Part shown: positions 16,649 through 25,584 of the stretch, piece by piece
Layout of the letters: every line of letters starts with the position of its first letter
How positions within the stretch are numbered: the stretch's first letter is position 1
Source of the DNA: JAJCYL01 sp040222875
GTDB taxonomy: Bacteria > Bacteroidota > Bacteroidia > Cytophagales > Cyclobacteriaceae
Direction: 5' to 3'
Assembly (NCBI GenBank): GCA_040222875.1
Contig: JAVKCG010000005.1
Span: forward strand, 124,001-188,000
Length of the DNA stretch: 64,000 nt
The notes under the pieces: generated by a model
Databases searched by the model: none
Told to the model about the DNA's origin: nothing
Seen by the model: the letters and a program-made list of their open reading frames with translations, nothing else
Translations under genes and position numbers: made by a program

Positions 16649-16756
16649 AGATAAAAGACAAAAGATCAAAAGATTAAAGACTTTACAATTGCTAGGTTTT
16701 TGATCCAACAGTACCGTAACCGATGGTCTTTGTCTTTGCTCTTTCATCTTTTATCT
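16649..16756. repeat. 7-bp-periodic inverted repeat array between the SSSSE-repeat gene and the kinase
   Basis: The left arm (16649-16681) reads as AGATAAA, AGACAAA, AGATCAAA, AGATTAA, AGAC. The right arm (16726-16756), read on the opposite strand, is AGATAAA, AGATGAA, AGAGCAA, AGACAAA, AGAC. The arms are therefore inverted copies of the same AGAYNNN heptad chain, able to form an imperfect stem of about 30 bp with a 44-base loop. The element sits 6 bases beyond the stop of the repeat-protein gene. Confidence 0.7.
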
Positions 16757-16761
16757 AGTAA

Positions 16762-18327
16762 TTAAAATACCCTCTCCATTACTGTCCTATAGCCAGAGGT
16801 AGACTCGATAGACTTAGCTACATCTTTGTAAACATCCAACACCGGTTGATTGTCATCGCCCATTACTTCAGCAACCGTAAGCATTACCTCCACCCGCTCA
16901 GAGCTTGATGAAATTGACTCTGAGGTCTCCAATACACCTATCAGCAATTGATTGGTAGTATCGCCTTCCCTGACCACATCCCTAAGTACTGAGCCCATCT
17001 CGGTGCTGCTACTAATTTTGGAAACTGATTTAAGGAACCGGCCGATAGCATTTGGTTGTCCACTCAAATGAGGGATTACTCTTCTTAAAACAGCTCCCCG
17101 CTCAGAGGAAGATGAAATTCTATCCACCACATCGAAAAGTTCCATTAAATATTTATCTCGAAGGGTTGCCTCCTCAAGAATATCCCTTAACACACTACCA
17201 ATTTCTGAACTGCTTGAAATCCGGCTTACAGATTCGAAAAACTCATGATAGGCCCTCTCCTTTCCATCAATTTGCTTTATTGCCACTCTCAAAACGGCAC
17301 CTTGTTCTGAGCTGCTTGAAATATGGGCAACACTTCTAAACAAGTGATCCATCACATCCTCTGATAAGTCATGGGAATTCAACAGGTCCCTGAGGACTGA
17401 CCCTTTTTCTGAGCTACTTGAAATATGATCAAGAGCATCAAAATATGCTGAAACCACTACCTGATCTTCATCAAAGCGATCAGTAAAGCTTCTAAGAACT
17501 GAGCCAATTTCTGAACTTGAGGAAATACTCTCGGTTGCTTCCAATAACCTCGCTTTCATTTGAGCAGTCAGCTGTCCTTTTTCCAAAACAGACCTGAGTG
17601 TATAGCCTTGTTCCGAACTAGATGAGATTTTGCTAACACCTCTGAAATATTCGTCAGCGCTTTCATTACTTGCTAAAAACTTATGGCTGTATTTTCTATA
17701 AATATCCCCCTGTTGACTGCTTGACGAGATTTCGTAGCTGATTTCCCTGGCAATCCTGCCAATTTCACTCCCTGTTAGGCCGTTGCGATCAAGCAAATGG
17801 CCAAAATATAATCCTTTGGTAGTGCTGCTGGATAATTCTTCGATTTCCTCAAAGACACCGTTCACACCTTCATTTTTATAAATCCTATTCACCCGGTCTT
17901 CAACTGCAATGCCTGTTGAACGAATCACATCCAGCAAAATATCCCTGAGCCACCTTCTGCCTTCTGGCTCAAAAGGCAGCTCATTTCTATTGTCATAATA
18001 GAGCTTGGTGAGATTGCCTTGTTGGTCGCTCTCAATCAGAATTTCTTTTTTGTTGCCAAAAGTTGTTTTCCTGATTCTTAAGTAACCACCTGGTGAAATG
18101 GCTTTGATATCCCCATCATCATCGGTAACAGAAATTTTTCCTCTTGATTTAACATCAAGGCTCTGAAGCGTACCAAAAAACTTGATCTCAACGGTGTGAT
18201 CAGTCCTGTACTCTTTTCTACTCTTGTATTCCTCCTTTGAAACAACCTGACGGGCATAAAGCGTCCAAATCATGTTGACGTTCATTAGAAATACTAACAA
18301 TGCAACCATTTTAAAATTCTTTTTCAT
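16762..18327 (-). CDS. Exported SSSSE-repeat protein related to M56/BlaR-linked repeat domains
   Basis: 521 residues with an N-terminal signal or anchor (MVALLVFLMNVNMIWTLYA). Residues 45-150 hold a beta-rich part with ISVTDDDGDIKAISPGGYL and GRRWLRDILLDVIRSTGIA. From about 163 to the end there are 11 tandem repeats of roughly 33 residues, each opening with a version of ISSSSExGxVLR (for example SISSSSEIGSVLRSF, HISSSSEKGSVLRDL), probably alpha-helical solenoid units. From memory, the SDDDxD...SPGG start and the I-S-S/D-x-E-K-x-x-VL repeats occur C-terminal to M56 antirepressor-type membrane peptidases. Here the module is free-standing and lies upstream of two LytS-type kinases. Its ligand is unknown; a sensory or scaffolding role is inferred. 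Confidence 0.7.
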   Translation of the reverse strand: MKKNFKMVALLVFLMNVNMIWTLYARQVVSKEEYKSRKEYRTDHTVEIKFFGTLQSLDVKSRGKISVTDDDGDIKAISPGGYLRIRKTTFGNKKEILIESDQQGNLTKLYYDNRNELPFEPEGRRWLRDILLDVIRSTGIAVEDRVNRIYKNEGVNGVFEEIEELSSSTTKGLYFGHLLDRNGLTGSEIGRIAREISYEISSSSQQGDIYRKYSHKFLASNESADEYFRGVSKISSSSEQGYTLRSVLEKGQLTAQMKARLLEATESISSSSEIGSVLRSFTDRFDEDQVVVSAYFDALDHISSSSEKGSVLRDLLNSHDLSEDVMDHLFRSVAHISSSSEQGAVLRVAIKQIDGKERAYHEFFESVSRISSSSEIGSVLRDILEEATLRDKYLMELFDVVDRISSSSERGAVLRRVIPHLSGQPNAIGRFLKSVSKISSSTEMGSVLRDVVREGDTTNQLLIGVLETSESISSSSERVEVMLTVAEVMGDDNQPVLDVYKDVAKSIESTSGYRTVMERVF

Positions 18328-18339
18328 CTTCCTTTTTAT

Positions 18340-18378
18340 TTTGACCCGTCAGCCGACCGACGGACGGATGGTTTTTTG
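18340..18378. repeat. GC-rich short-period inverted sequence
   Basis: GACCCGTCAGCCGACCGACG continues as GACGGATGG and is then followed by six Ts. It contains CCGTC...GACGG dyads and is far more G+C-rich than its surroundings. It lies in the gap between the start of the SSSSE-repeat gene and the divergent lipoprotein gene. Function not known. Confidence 0.3.
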
Positions 18379-18507
18379 ACAGGTACAAAACTCCTGTGGA
18401 AGACGGTAGTGTTAAAGCTGTTTGAAGCCAACCATCAAAGTAATGAAGTCAATTGCAACAAACAGGTATTGGGGGTGAAAATTGCATCGAACGATCTCTC
18501 AAGTTTC

Positions 18508-18534
18508 TTTGATATGGTTAACTCAATATCTTTG
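18508..18534 (+). promoter_or_regulatory. Possible Bacteroidota-type promoter upstream of lipoprotein gene
   Basis: TTTG at 18508-18511 and TATCTTTG at 18527-18534, with a 15-base spacer that is shorter than the usual 17-23. The -7-like box ends 20 bases before the ATG at 18555. Confidence 0.35.
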
Positions 18535-18554
18535 TCCCTTCCAAAGTAAAAACC

Positions 18555-19352
18555 ATGCAAAAACTAACTCCACTAATCCTCAGCTTTCTAATTGTAACTA
18601 GCTGCTCTCCACAAAAAGAAACGGCTGTTGACACCTCTAGCGAGGCGATTGAAATTGAAGACAATCCGCCAGCTGAGGGCTTTAACATCGAAGGCTCTGA
18701 TCCGCAGGCTATCAAAATTGCAGATGATGTGATGACAGCCATGGGCGGCCGTAAAGCCTGGGATAACCTAAGAGGAATTAGTTGGAATTTCTTCGATTAC
18801 CGCAAACTGTACTGGGACAAATGGACGGGAAACGTAAGGGTTGAGTATCTCAAAGAAGACAGAGAAGCGATTGTCAATATCAACTCAGGTGAGGGTAAGG
18901 TTTTGATGAATGGCGCAGAGGTGAGCAACCCTGATTCCCTTGCGAAGTACTTGGATCAGGCAAAATCTGCATGGATTAACGACGCATACTGGCTGGTAAT
19001 GCCGTTTAAATTGAAGGATTCTGGTGTAACACTTCAGTTTATCGATTCAGATACCACCATGGATGGCAAGGATGCCTACCTTTTGAGTTTGAAATTCAAG
19101 GATGTAGGTGTGACCCCAGACAACTACTATGAAATTTGGGTCGATTCTGAATCTAAGCTAATCTCGCAATGGGCTTATTATCAGAGCATTGAGAATGATA
19201 CTCCGCGGTTCACCATGCCCTGGAAAAGCTATAAAGACTTTAAGGGTGTTAAGCTTTCCGGCGATCGTGGCGAACGTCAAATAACAGAAATTAAAGTCTA
19301 CGAGTCTTTCCCTGAAACTTTTTTTACTGACTTTTCGCCTGTCAATATATAG
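18555..19352 (+). CDS. Putative lipoprotein, LolA-like fold candidate
   Basis: 265 residues with signal and lipobox (LSFLIVTSCSPQ, Cys near 17). An acidic linker follows, then a beta-rich domain with AMGGRKAWDNLRGISWNF, which resembles the opening of LolA/LppX-type outer-membrane lipoprotein-sorting or lipid-binding folds. Further strands include YEIWVDSESKLISQWAYY and FKGVKLSGDRGER. No catalytic motif is visible. It is the first of three co-directional genes for exported proteins (18555-20673). A lipid-carrier or surface-lipoprotein role is inferred and unproven. Confidence 0.6.
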   Translation: MQKLTPLILSFLIVTSCSPQKETAVDTSSEAIEIEDNPPAEGFNIEGSDPQAIKIADDVMTAMGGRKAWDNLRGISWNFFDYRKLYWDKWTGNVRVEYLKEDREAIVNINSGEGKVLMNGAEVSNPDSLAKYLDQAKSAWINDAYWLVMPFKLKDSGVTLQFIDSDTTMDGKDAYLLSLKFKDVGVTPDNYYEIWVDSESKLISQWAYYQSIENDTPRFTMPWKSYKDFKGVKLSGDRGERQITEIKVYESFPETFFTDFSPVNI

Positions 19353-19402
19353 ATTGGTCTGATTTTCGCAGACCCGATCATCTTTAAAAAAAGAAACAAC
19401 TT

Positions 19403-20212
19403 ATGAGAATAATTGGAATAGTACTGGCAACGATGATCTCTATTTGTTCAATCGCTGCTGACGTTACGATACAAAGCAAGAATTATAAAAATGATGTCGA
19501 GGTTGGTCTTACAAACTTCTATTTCAAAGGAGATCAATTGATGATAGAAAATCAGTATAAAACTGATAACAACACGCTGATATTTAATGCGGCAAATAAG
19601 CAATTTACTTTCATCGATCATAAGAGAAAAGAGTACTACCAGGCTACCGAAACAGAGCTAAAGCGATTCATTGGGCAATTGAGACAATTGGTTCAGGTAA
19701 CCAAGGCTTTCATGAAAAGCATGCCCCCTGAGCAACAGGAAGCCATCACTAAATCATTGGATAAATATCTGAATGCTGATAGCCAGCCGGTTACAAATTT
19801 TGCTAAGTCAAAGTCAGGGGTAAAAGTGGGCAAATGGTCAACTGATCAATACAATGCCACACAAGGTGACGCCAAAGTGGCAGAAATGTACATAGCCTCT
19901 CATAGTGCCGCTGGTGTTTCCAAAGATGACTTCAAAACCTTCGAAGTTATGAGCCAGGTTTTCAGCCAAACGATAGCCGAATTTGTAGCAGTGCTGCCTT
20001 TAGGGGCGTCTGTGCAGAGCATGGCCTCAAATCTTGACCAAAACCCTGCCTTTTCTGAGGGCATTGCCGTAAAATCAATTAGCTACATCGATGGCAATGT
20101 TGATGGTGAGAACAGAGTTGATAGCATAACAACTGGTGATGTATCGGCCTCAAAATTTGCCGTACCATCAGGATATGCTAAGAAGGAATTGGAAATGCCT
20201 AAAATGAAATAA
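19403..20212 (+). CDS. Exported hypothetical protein, DUF4412-like
   Basis: 269 residues with a signal peptide (MRIIGIVLATMISICSIAAD). The mature start VTIQSKNYKNDVEV, the phrase YFKGDQLMIENQYKTDN and the strand FIDHKRKEYYQAT fit the beta-sheet pattern of DUF4412-like periplasmic proteins. The middle is helical (QLRQLVQVTKAFMKSMPPE). The stop codon overlaps the next ATG (TAATG), so the two genes are probably translated together. Function unknown. Confidence 0.6.
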   Translation: MRIIGIVLATMISICSIAADVTIQSKNYKNDVEVGLTNFYFKGDQLMIENQYKTDNNTLIFNAANKQFTFIDHKRKEYYQATETELKRFIGQLRQLVQVTKAFMKSMPPEQQEAITKSLDKYLNADSQPVTNFAKSKSGVKVGKWSTDQYNATQGDAKVAEMYIASHSAAGVSKDDFKTFEVMSQVFSQTIAEFVAVLPLGASVQSMASNLDQNPAFSEGIAVKSISYIDGNVDGENRVDSITTGDVSASKFAVPSGYAKKELEMPKMK

Positions 20213-20673
20213 TGCGGGTAACTCTCATTGTCGCATTAATAGCCATGAGTCATGTCCTTTTTGCACAAAGCGACGAGGACAAAATTTTGGGCGTCATAAA
20301 CCAGCTATTTGAGGGCATGAGGGCGGGTGACAGCACTATGGTTAGGGACGTTTTTCATGTGGAGGCATCATTAAAAACTGTGATTGAGAAAGGTGGCCAA
20401 CCGATTTTGAGAAATGGTTCGGTTGATAGGTTTGCAACGGCCGTGGGAACACCCCATGATGACGTGTGGGATGAACCTATTTGGGATACTGAGATCAGGA
20501 TTGATGGTAATCTGGCGCAGGTATGGACGAAATATGCACTCTTCGTAGGTGATAAATTCAGTCATTGTGGTGTCGACACTTTCTTACTTTTTAAATCTGA
20601 AAAAGGCTGGAAAATCTTTCAATTAACCGACACAAGGCAATATACTGACTGTGAAATGCCCCCAAACCGTTAG
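20212..20673 (+). CDS. Exported NTF2-like / SnoaL-type small protein
   Basis: 153 residues with a signal peptide (MRVTLIVALIAMSHVLFAQ). The mature domain has the cone-shaped NTF2-like pattern: an initial helix ILGVINQLFEGMRAGDSTM, then FHVEASLKTVI, and strands with AQVWTKYALFVGDKFSHCG and DTFLLFKSEKGWKIFQ. Members bind small molecules or act as lumazine-binding-like or isomerase-like proteins; active-site residues cannot be assigned here. It is coupled to the preceding gene by a one-base stop/start overlap. Confidence 0.7.
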   Translation: MRVTLIVALIAMSHVLFAQSDEDKILGVINQLFEGMRAGDSTMVRDVFHVEASLKTVIEKGGQPILRNGSVDRFATAVGTPHDDVWDEPIWDTEIRIDGNLAQVWTKYALFVGDKFSHCGVDTFLLFKSEKGWKIFQLTDTRQYTDCEMPPNR

Positions 20674-20758
20674 CACTATCGGATCAAAAGAATGACATGT
20701 GACATATTTTTAAGGTTAGATTCCTTTTCTTTGCACAAGATTTTCCAATACCACCAGA

Positions 20759-21703
20759 ATGTACATTAGCCACTCGGGTTTTTATTACCCAACTACCAAA
20801 ATCCCAAATGAGTATTTTGAGGAGCTAAACGGTCTTTCAAATGACTGGATAGTTGAACGAACAGGTATTCAGGAGCGTCGTAAGGCAGCTGCAGGAGAGA
20901 ACACCAACACAATGGCGGTTGAAGCAGTGAAAATACTTCAGAAAAATTCTGGTAGTGATTTAAACGATGTTGATTTAATTGTTGGGGGCACTTACTCTCC
21001 TTATGATACTGTGGTAACTCTTGCACATATCGTTCAAAACCACTTGGGATTAGGAGATGTACCTGCTGTTTCGGTTTCATCAGCCTGTTCTACCTTTCTT
21101 AACTCAATGGAAATAGTCGAAGGCTACTTCGCTTCAAAAAAGGCTTCAAAAGCCATTCTCGTTTTATCTGAGCACAATACCGCGTATAATAATGAGAAAG
21201 ATGAAAAAGCTGGGCATTTATGGGGTGATGGCTCAGTTGCTTTTTTAGTTACAAAAGAGCGCCAAGCTGACAATGATGTGAAAATTGTTGAGATAATTAC
21301 AAGGGGGGCTGCGAATGTTGGTAAAGGAATTGAAGGAGTGCAATTGAAGCCAACCAACGGAGGTATTCAGATGCCTCATGGCAAAGATGTATTCATTAAT
21401 GCAATCCAATATATGTCTAATGTCACCAAAGACATTCTTGAACGGAATAATCATACAATAGCAGACTTGAACTATTTGGTGCCTCATCAGGCTAATCTGA
21501 GAATAACCAAAAATGTGGCGCAGAACCTTGGTCTTGAAGAGAAGAATGCATTATCAAATATTCAGTATCTGGGCAATACCGGCTGTGCTGGTTCTGGCAT
21601 TGCCTTAGCCGAACACTGGAACGAATTCAAGGCTGATGATGTAATTGTTGTTACTGTTTTTGGTGGCGGTTACAGCTATGGCGCCATGCTACTTGAGAAG
21701 TAG
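20759..21703 (+). CDS. Beta-ketoacyl-ACP synthase III family protein (FabH-like)
   Basis: 314 residues, the size of FabH. The catalytic triad of the family is present: Cys at about 110 in SVSSACSTF, His at about 243 in VPHQANLRI, and Asn at about 273 in YLGNTGCAGSGIAL. DWIVERTGIQERR near the start and the FGGGYSYGAMLL ending also match. FabH condenses acyl-CoA with malonyl-ACP to start fatty-acid chains. The gene is not in a fab operon, so it may be an accessory KAS III or a ketosynthase for another lipid or secondary metabolite. Its partner genes are not in the window. Convergent with the DUF6702 gene 6 bases away. Confidence 0.92.
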   Translation: MYISHSGFYYPTTKIPNEYFEELNGLSNDWIVERTGIQERRKAAAGENTNTMAVEAVKILQKNSGSDLNDVDLIVGGTYSPYDTVVTLAHIVQNHLGLGDVPAVSVSSACSTFLNSMEIVEGYFASKKASKAILVLSEHNTAYNNEKDEKAGHLWGDGSVAFLVTKERQADNDVKIVEIITRGAANVGKGIEGVQLKPTNGGIQMPHGKDVFINAIQYMSNVTKDILERNNHTIADLNYLVPHQANLRITKNVAQNLGLEEKNALSNIQYLGNTGCAGSGIALAEHWNEFKADDVIVVTVFGGGYSYGAMLLEK

Positions 21704-21709
21704 TAATTT

Positions 21710-22204
21710 TCATTCGAAATCCAGGGTGCCATAAGCGTGATCCTTATAGAGTTTCATGCTCTTCACTTCATCGCCATTATTTACATGCATTAGCTGAATT
21801 TGATCATCAAAAATTTCCAGCATTACTGAATTTTCAATTTCAAGTTTTTCTAAAGAAGTGATTCCAGTTATCTCGATATAAGTCCATATAGCGTTATTTT
21901 CCATTTCACTTCCCCAATAAACAAACTCTACTTCTCTGCCGTTCACCCAAAATCTCAAATTCTCCCCGAGGTACTTATTGACCAGATCATCAACATTCGA
22001 CTTTTGAGCGGGGTCTAATAAATTAAGATTGCCCTCAAACCTTCGGTTAAGTGTTTGTTCAAGATCATCTATAAACATCCGGTAAGAAATTTCCAGAGAT
22101 TTATTGTCCTGATGGTATTCAATATCAGCAACACTTGCATGGAATGGATGCAGATGAGCCGTTATAAGAAAATTTATCCCAACAAGAACATTCAGAAATA
22201 CCAT
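21710..22204 (-). CDS. DUF6702 family exported protein
   Basis: 164 residues with a hydrophobic N-terminus (MVFLNVLVGINFLITA). It then has the family phrase HPFHASVADIEYHQDNKSLE followed by SYRMFIDDLEQTLNRRF, an extended beta-rich domain and the ending KLYKDHAYGTLDFE. In Bacteroidota such genes often sit beside HupE/UreJ-like transporter genes and M1 peptidases. That arrangement is reproduced here, with HupE divergent 67 bases away and the M1 gene after it. A role in metal handling together with HupE is a guess from this neighbourhood. Confidence 0.8.
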   Translation of the reverse strand: MVFLNVLVGINFLITAHLHPFHASVADIEYHQDNKSLEISYRMFIDDLEQTLNRRFEGNLNLLDPAQKSNVDDLVNKYLGENLRFWVNGREVEFVYWGSEMENNAIWTYIEITGITSLEKLEIENSVMLEIFDDQIQLMHVNNGDEVKSMKLYKDHAYGTLDFE

Positions 22205-22271
22205 CTATTTGATAATTGGTTATCAAAAGTACTGGTTAATTACAATTTTTGTGCCTTGGTTAAAGAGGTCA

Positions 22272-22853
22272 ATGTCAAAATTTGAATTGTATTTCCAACT
22301 TGGATTGGAGCACATTTTAGACGTAAATGGCTATGATCACATCTTGTTCATAATCTCGTTATGCTCCATCTACCTTCTAAGAGACTGGAGACGAATATTG
22401 GTGCTAGTAACAGCCTTTACAATCGGTCACAGCATAACACTGGCCTTAGCAACTCTGGATGTAATCACGATAGATACAACTCTAATTGAGTTCTTAATTC
22501 CAGTAACAATAGTTATAACGGCAATAGCCAACCTATTTATGCAACCAGGCGAAGCGCAAGGTAAACTTCCGGTGAACTATGTCTTTGCTTCATTTTTTGG
22601 CCTTATCCACGGAATGGGATTTTCGAATTACTTGAAAAGTTTGTTAGGTAGTAGCTCATCAATTATTGTTGAATTGTTTGCCTTCAATATTGGTATTGAG
22701 ATTGGCCAGTTGGTCATAGTTTTGACTTTTCTGGTTGCAACATTTTTATTCGTGACCCTGCTTGGGGTTACAAGAAGGGATTGGAATTTGATAATTTCGT
22801 CGGCTATTGCTGGCATAGCATTAACAATGATTTTAGAAAGTGAATACTTATAA
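22272..22853 (+). CDS. HupE/UreJ-family membrane protein
   Basis: 193 residues. I placed the start at the ATG at 22272, preceded by an AGAGG-like site; an upstream in-frame ATG would add 21 residues. The family signature YFQLGLEHILDVNGYDHILF near the start is followed by TAFTIGHSITLALATL, GLIHGMGFSNYL and six or seven transmembrane helices. The conserved His residues in these motifs fit a metal (Ni/Co-type) permease. HupE/UreJ relatives handle nickel for hydrogenase or urease, but neither enzyme is encoded here, so the substrate is uncertain. Confidence 0.85.
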   Translation: MSKFELYFQLGLEHILDVNGYDHILFIISLCSIYLLRDWRRILVLVTAFTIGHSITLALATLDVITIDTTLIEFLIPVTIVITAIANLFMQPGEAQGKLPVNYVFASFFGLIHGMGFSNYLKSLLGSSSSIIVELFAFNIGIEIGQLVIVLTFLVATFLFVTLLGVTRRDWNLIISSAIAGIALTMILESEYL

Positions 22854-22860
22854 AAAACAT

Positions 22861-25074
22861 ATGATGAAGATTAAAATAGCAATTGGATGCCTGATGTTTT
22901 TAGCACATGCGTCTATATCACAAAGCAACTGGGACAGGAAGTTTGAGCAATTGGGAACAGAATTACCAACCCCAAATTCATACAGAACTGCCTCTGGTGC
23001 GCCTGGTAAAGACTATTGGCAGCAGAGGGCAGATTATAAAATGTCTGTTGAGTTAGATGATGAGAACCAAAAACTAAGTGGTAAAGAGCGAATTACATAC
23101 TTCAATAATTCGCCTGATGAATTGCGTTACCTCTGGCTTCAGTTGGACCAGAACATGAGGTCGAAGGAGTCAAACACCCCTCTTGTAACCACTACCACTA
23201 TGTCCAATAAAGTTTCTGGAAGGCAGTTGGTAGATATGATCGATGATTGGGATTATCTGGGGGGATTTAATATCACCAAGGTTGCCCAAACTAATGGAGC
23301 CGATCTAAAGCACACCATTAATCAAACCATGATGAGGGTTGATTTACCAGAGCCACTGGGCTCTGGTGAGCAATTCTCCTTTGATGTAGAATGGTGGTAC
23401 AACATAAATGACCGGATGAAAGACGGTGGCCGTAGTGGTTATGAATATTTCCCAGCCGACGGTAATTATGTTTATACAATCGCTCAATTTTTTCCTCGAA
23501 TGGCGGTTTACGATGACCTCGAAGGCTGGCAGCACAAGCAGTTTTTAGGAAGAGGTGAGTTTGCTCTTGTTTTTGGCAATTATGAAATGGACATCACTGT
23601 TCCATCTGACCACATATTAGGTGGAACCGGAGATCTCCAAAATCCCGAAGAGGTATTGAGCGACAATGCGTTGTCAAAATTTCAGGAGGCTCAAAATACC
23701 TATGATAAACCAGTAATAATTGTATCTGAAAAAGAGGCCAGAAAAAAAGAGAAGTCAAAAGCAAAATCAAAAAGTACCTGGAAATTTAAAGCTGAAAATG
23801 TAAGGGATGTAGCTTTTGCAACTTCGAGAAAATTTATATGGGATGCAATGGCTGTTAAGGTTGGCGATAAGACCCCATTAGCCATGTCATACTATCCAAA
23901 AGAAGGCAATCCTCTGTGGGAGAAAGAATCGACAATTGCTGTTGCAAATACGCTTAAAACATATTCCAAGCACACCATCGATTATCCATACCCCGTGGCT
24001 ATTTCGGTGCATGCGGCCTCTATTGGCATGGAGTACCCCATGATCTGCTTCAACTTTGGAAGACCAAATGCCGATGGCACATATTCAGATGCTACTAAAT
24101 GGCGGATGATTGGGGTAATAATCCATGAAGTTGGCCACAATTTCTTCCCTATGATTATTAATTCAGACGAACGCCAGTGGACATGGATGGATGAGGGGCT
24201 TAACTCATTTGTACAATCTCTATGTCAACGAGAATATTATCCAGATTCCCCCCTTCGGCGTGGCACTGCAACAAGCATGATTGACTATATGAAAGGGGAT
24301 AAAAACCTTCAAAGGCCAATCATGACTAATTCTGAGCAAATACTCCAATTCGGAAATAACGCCTATGGAAAACCGGCGGCTGCTTTATGGATTTTAAGAG
24401 AAACCATTATGGGGCCTGAGCTTTTTGATTATGCCTTTAAGGAGTATTCAAGGAGGTGGGCTTTTAAGCATCCTTCGCCAGGTGATTTTTTCAGGACTAT
24501 GGAAGATGCTTCCGCAGTGGATCTTGATTGGTTCTGGAAGGGCTGGTTTTACACCACCGATCATGTCGATATGTCAATCGATAATGTGAAGTGGTATAAA
24601 ATGGCAATTAACGAAGAGGGCGTTGAAAACCAGGTTACGGGTGAAATTGCCAACCCTGAAAGTGGGGAGCTACCAGGTAATTTTCAAGAAGCTGCTGACA
24701 CATTCGAATTCACTGATACTGATAACAGTGAATATCGGGAATTCATGAACAGGCTTGATGACAACCAAATCAAGCAAAAAAATGCGTCAAAGAATTTCTA
24801 TGAAATCACTTTTAAAAACAAGGGCGGCCTGGTGATGCCAGTAATTGTAGAATGGACTTTTACTGATGGCACAAAAGAGGTTCAAAAAATTCCAGCTGAA
24901 ATCTGGCGAAGAAATGAGCAGGAGGTGACTAAAGTATTCGCTAAAGACAAAGAGGTCATGAACATCGTTCTCGACCCTGATCAACAGACATCTGACACCT
25001 ATGTTGATGACAACATCTTCCCGAGGGTTGAACTCCCTTCGAGGTTTCAGAAATTTAAAGATGATAGGGATTAA
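22861..25074 (+). CDS. M1-family zinc metallopeptidase
   Basis: 737 residues. The ATG at 22861 gives a signal peptide (KIKIAIGCLMFLAHASIS); a GTG 21 bases upstream would overlap hupE. The zinc motif HEVGH lies at about 422-426 with the third ligand Glu near 445 in WMDEGLNSF. The usual GAMEN exopeptidase motif is replaced by a segment reading SIGMEYPMICF, which is common in Bacteroidota M1 relatives. The N-terminal half is a beta saddle with YFNNSPDELRYLWLQLD. It probably trims peptides in the periplasm. A hairpin terminator follows at 25078. Confidence 0.92.
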   Translation: MMKIKIAIGCLMFLAHASISQSNWDRKFEQLGTELPTPNSYRTASGAPGKDYWQQRADYKMSVELDDENQKLSGKERITYFNNSPDELRYLWLQLDQNMRSKESNTPLVTTTTMSNKVSGRQLVDMIDDWDYLGGFNITKVAQTNGADLKHTINQTMMRVDLPEPLGSGEQFSFDVEWWYNINDRMKDGGRSGYEYFPADGNYVYTIAQFFPRMAVYDDLEGWQHKQFLGRGEFALVFGNYEMDITVPSDHILGGTGDLQNPEEVLSDNALSKFQEAQNTYDKPVIIVSEKEARKKEKSKAKSKSTWKFKAENVRDVAFATSRKFIWDAMAVKVGDKTPLAMSYYPKEGNPLWEKESTIAVANTLKTYSKHTIDYPYPVAISVHAASIGMEYPMICFNFGRPNADGTYSDATKWRMIGVIIHEVGHNFFPMIINSDERQWTWMDEGLNSFVQSLCQREYYPDSPLRRGTATSMIDYMKGDKNLQRPIMTNSEQILQFGNNAYGKPAAALWILRETIMGPELFDYAFKEYSRRWAFKHPSPGDFFRTMEDASAVDLDWFWKGWFYTTDHVDMSIDNVKWYKMAINEEGVENQVTGEIANPESGELPGNFQEAADTFEFTDTDNSEYREFMNRLDDNQIKQKNASKNFYEITFKNKGGLVMPVIVEWTFTDGTKEVQKIPAEIWRRNEQEVTKVFAKDKEVMNIVLDPDQQTSDTYVDDNIFPRVELPSRFQKFKDDRD

Positions 25075-25077
25075 AAT

Positions 25078-25111
25078 GAAGGGGGTGAAGTTGCTATTTC
25101 ACCCCTTTTAT
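25078..25111 (+). terminator. Rho-independent terminator after the M1 peptidase gene
   Basis: GGGGTGAA pairs with TTCACCCC across an 8-base loop, followed by TTTTATTTTC. The flanking GAAG/CTTTT extends the stem. It lies directly after the stop codon. Confidence 0.8.
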
Positions 25112-25122
25112 TTTCAACTAAA

Positions 25123-25584
25123 TTAAATAGTTTCCAACGCTTCCAGGGCCTCTTCAATGTGCTTTTCAGGCTGCCATTGAGAGTCAAAAACGTGTTTGAT
25201 TTCGCCGGTTTTATCCACAACATAAGTCACTCTCCCAGCCAGTAATCCAAATAAACTAGGCTTAATACCGAACATGTCCCTAACCTCCTTACTTGTATCG
25301 CTTAGTAAAGTGTAAGGAATGGCACACTTCTCCTTAAACTGCCTGTGGCTCTCAGGAGGGTCGGCGCTAATGCCAATGACGCGGGCTCCTTTATCCAAAA
25401 ATTCGCTGTAGCTATCCCTAAATTTTGAGGCCTCTACAGTGCAGCCCATTGTGTTGTCTTTGGGGTAGAAATAAATAATGAGATGGTTTTGCTTTAACTC
25501 TTCTTTAATGTCTACCAACATGTTATTTTCATCGGGAAGGGAAAATGTTGGTAACAAATCTCCAACTTTGATTTTAGTCATCAT
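25123..25584 (-). CDS. bcp: Thioredoxin-dependent peroxiredoxin (Bcp/PrxQ type)
   Basis: 153 residues from the ATG at 25584; a longer upstream frame adds residues unlike the family. The thioredoxin-fold signature is FYPKDNTMGCTVEASKFRD, with peroxidatic Cys at about 48. The position five residues later, where E. coli Bcp has its resolving Cys, is Ser. The enzyme may therefore work as a 1-Cys peroxiredoxin or use another Cys such as the one in EKCAIPY. It reduces hydrogen peroxide and organic hydroperoxides. Transcribed toward the M1 peptidase. Confidence 0.92.
   Translation of the reverse strand: MMTKIKVGDLLPTFSLPDENNMLVDIKEELKQNHLIIYFYPKDNTMGCTVEASKFRDSYSEFLDKGARVIGISADPPESHRQFKEKCAIPYTLLSDTSKEVRDMFGIKPSLFGLLAGRVTYVVDKTGEIKHVFDSQWQPEKHIEEALEALETI

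Noticed and set aside
22840..22860. GTG start of the M1 peptidase overlapping hupE
   Set aside because: The ATG at 22861 gives a proper signal peptide and fits the family N-terminus better.
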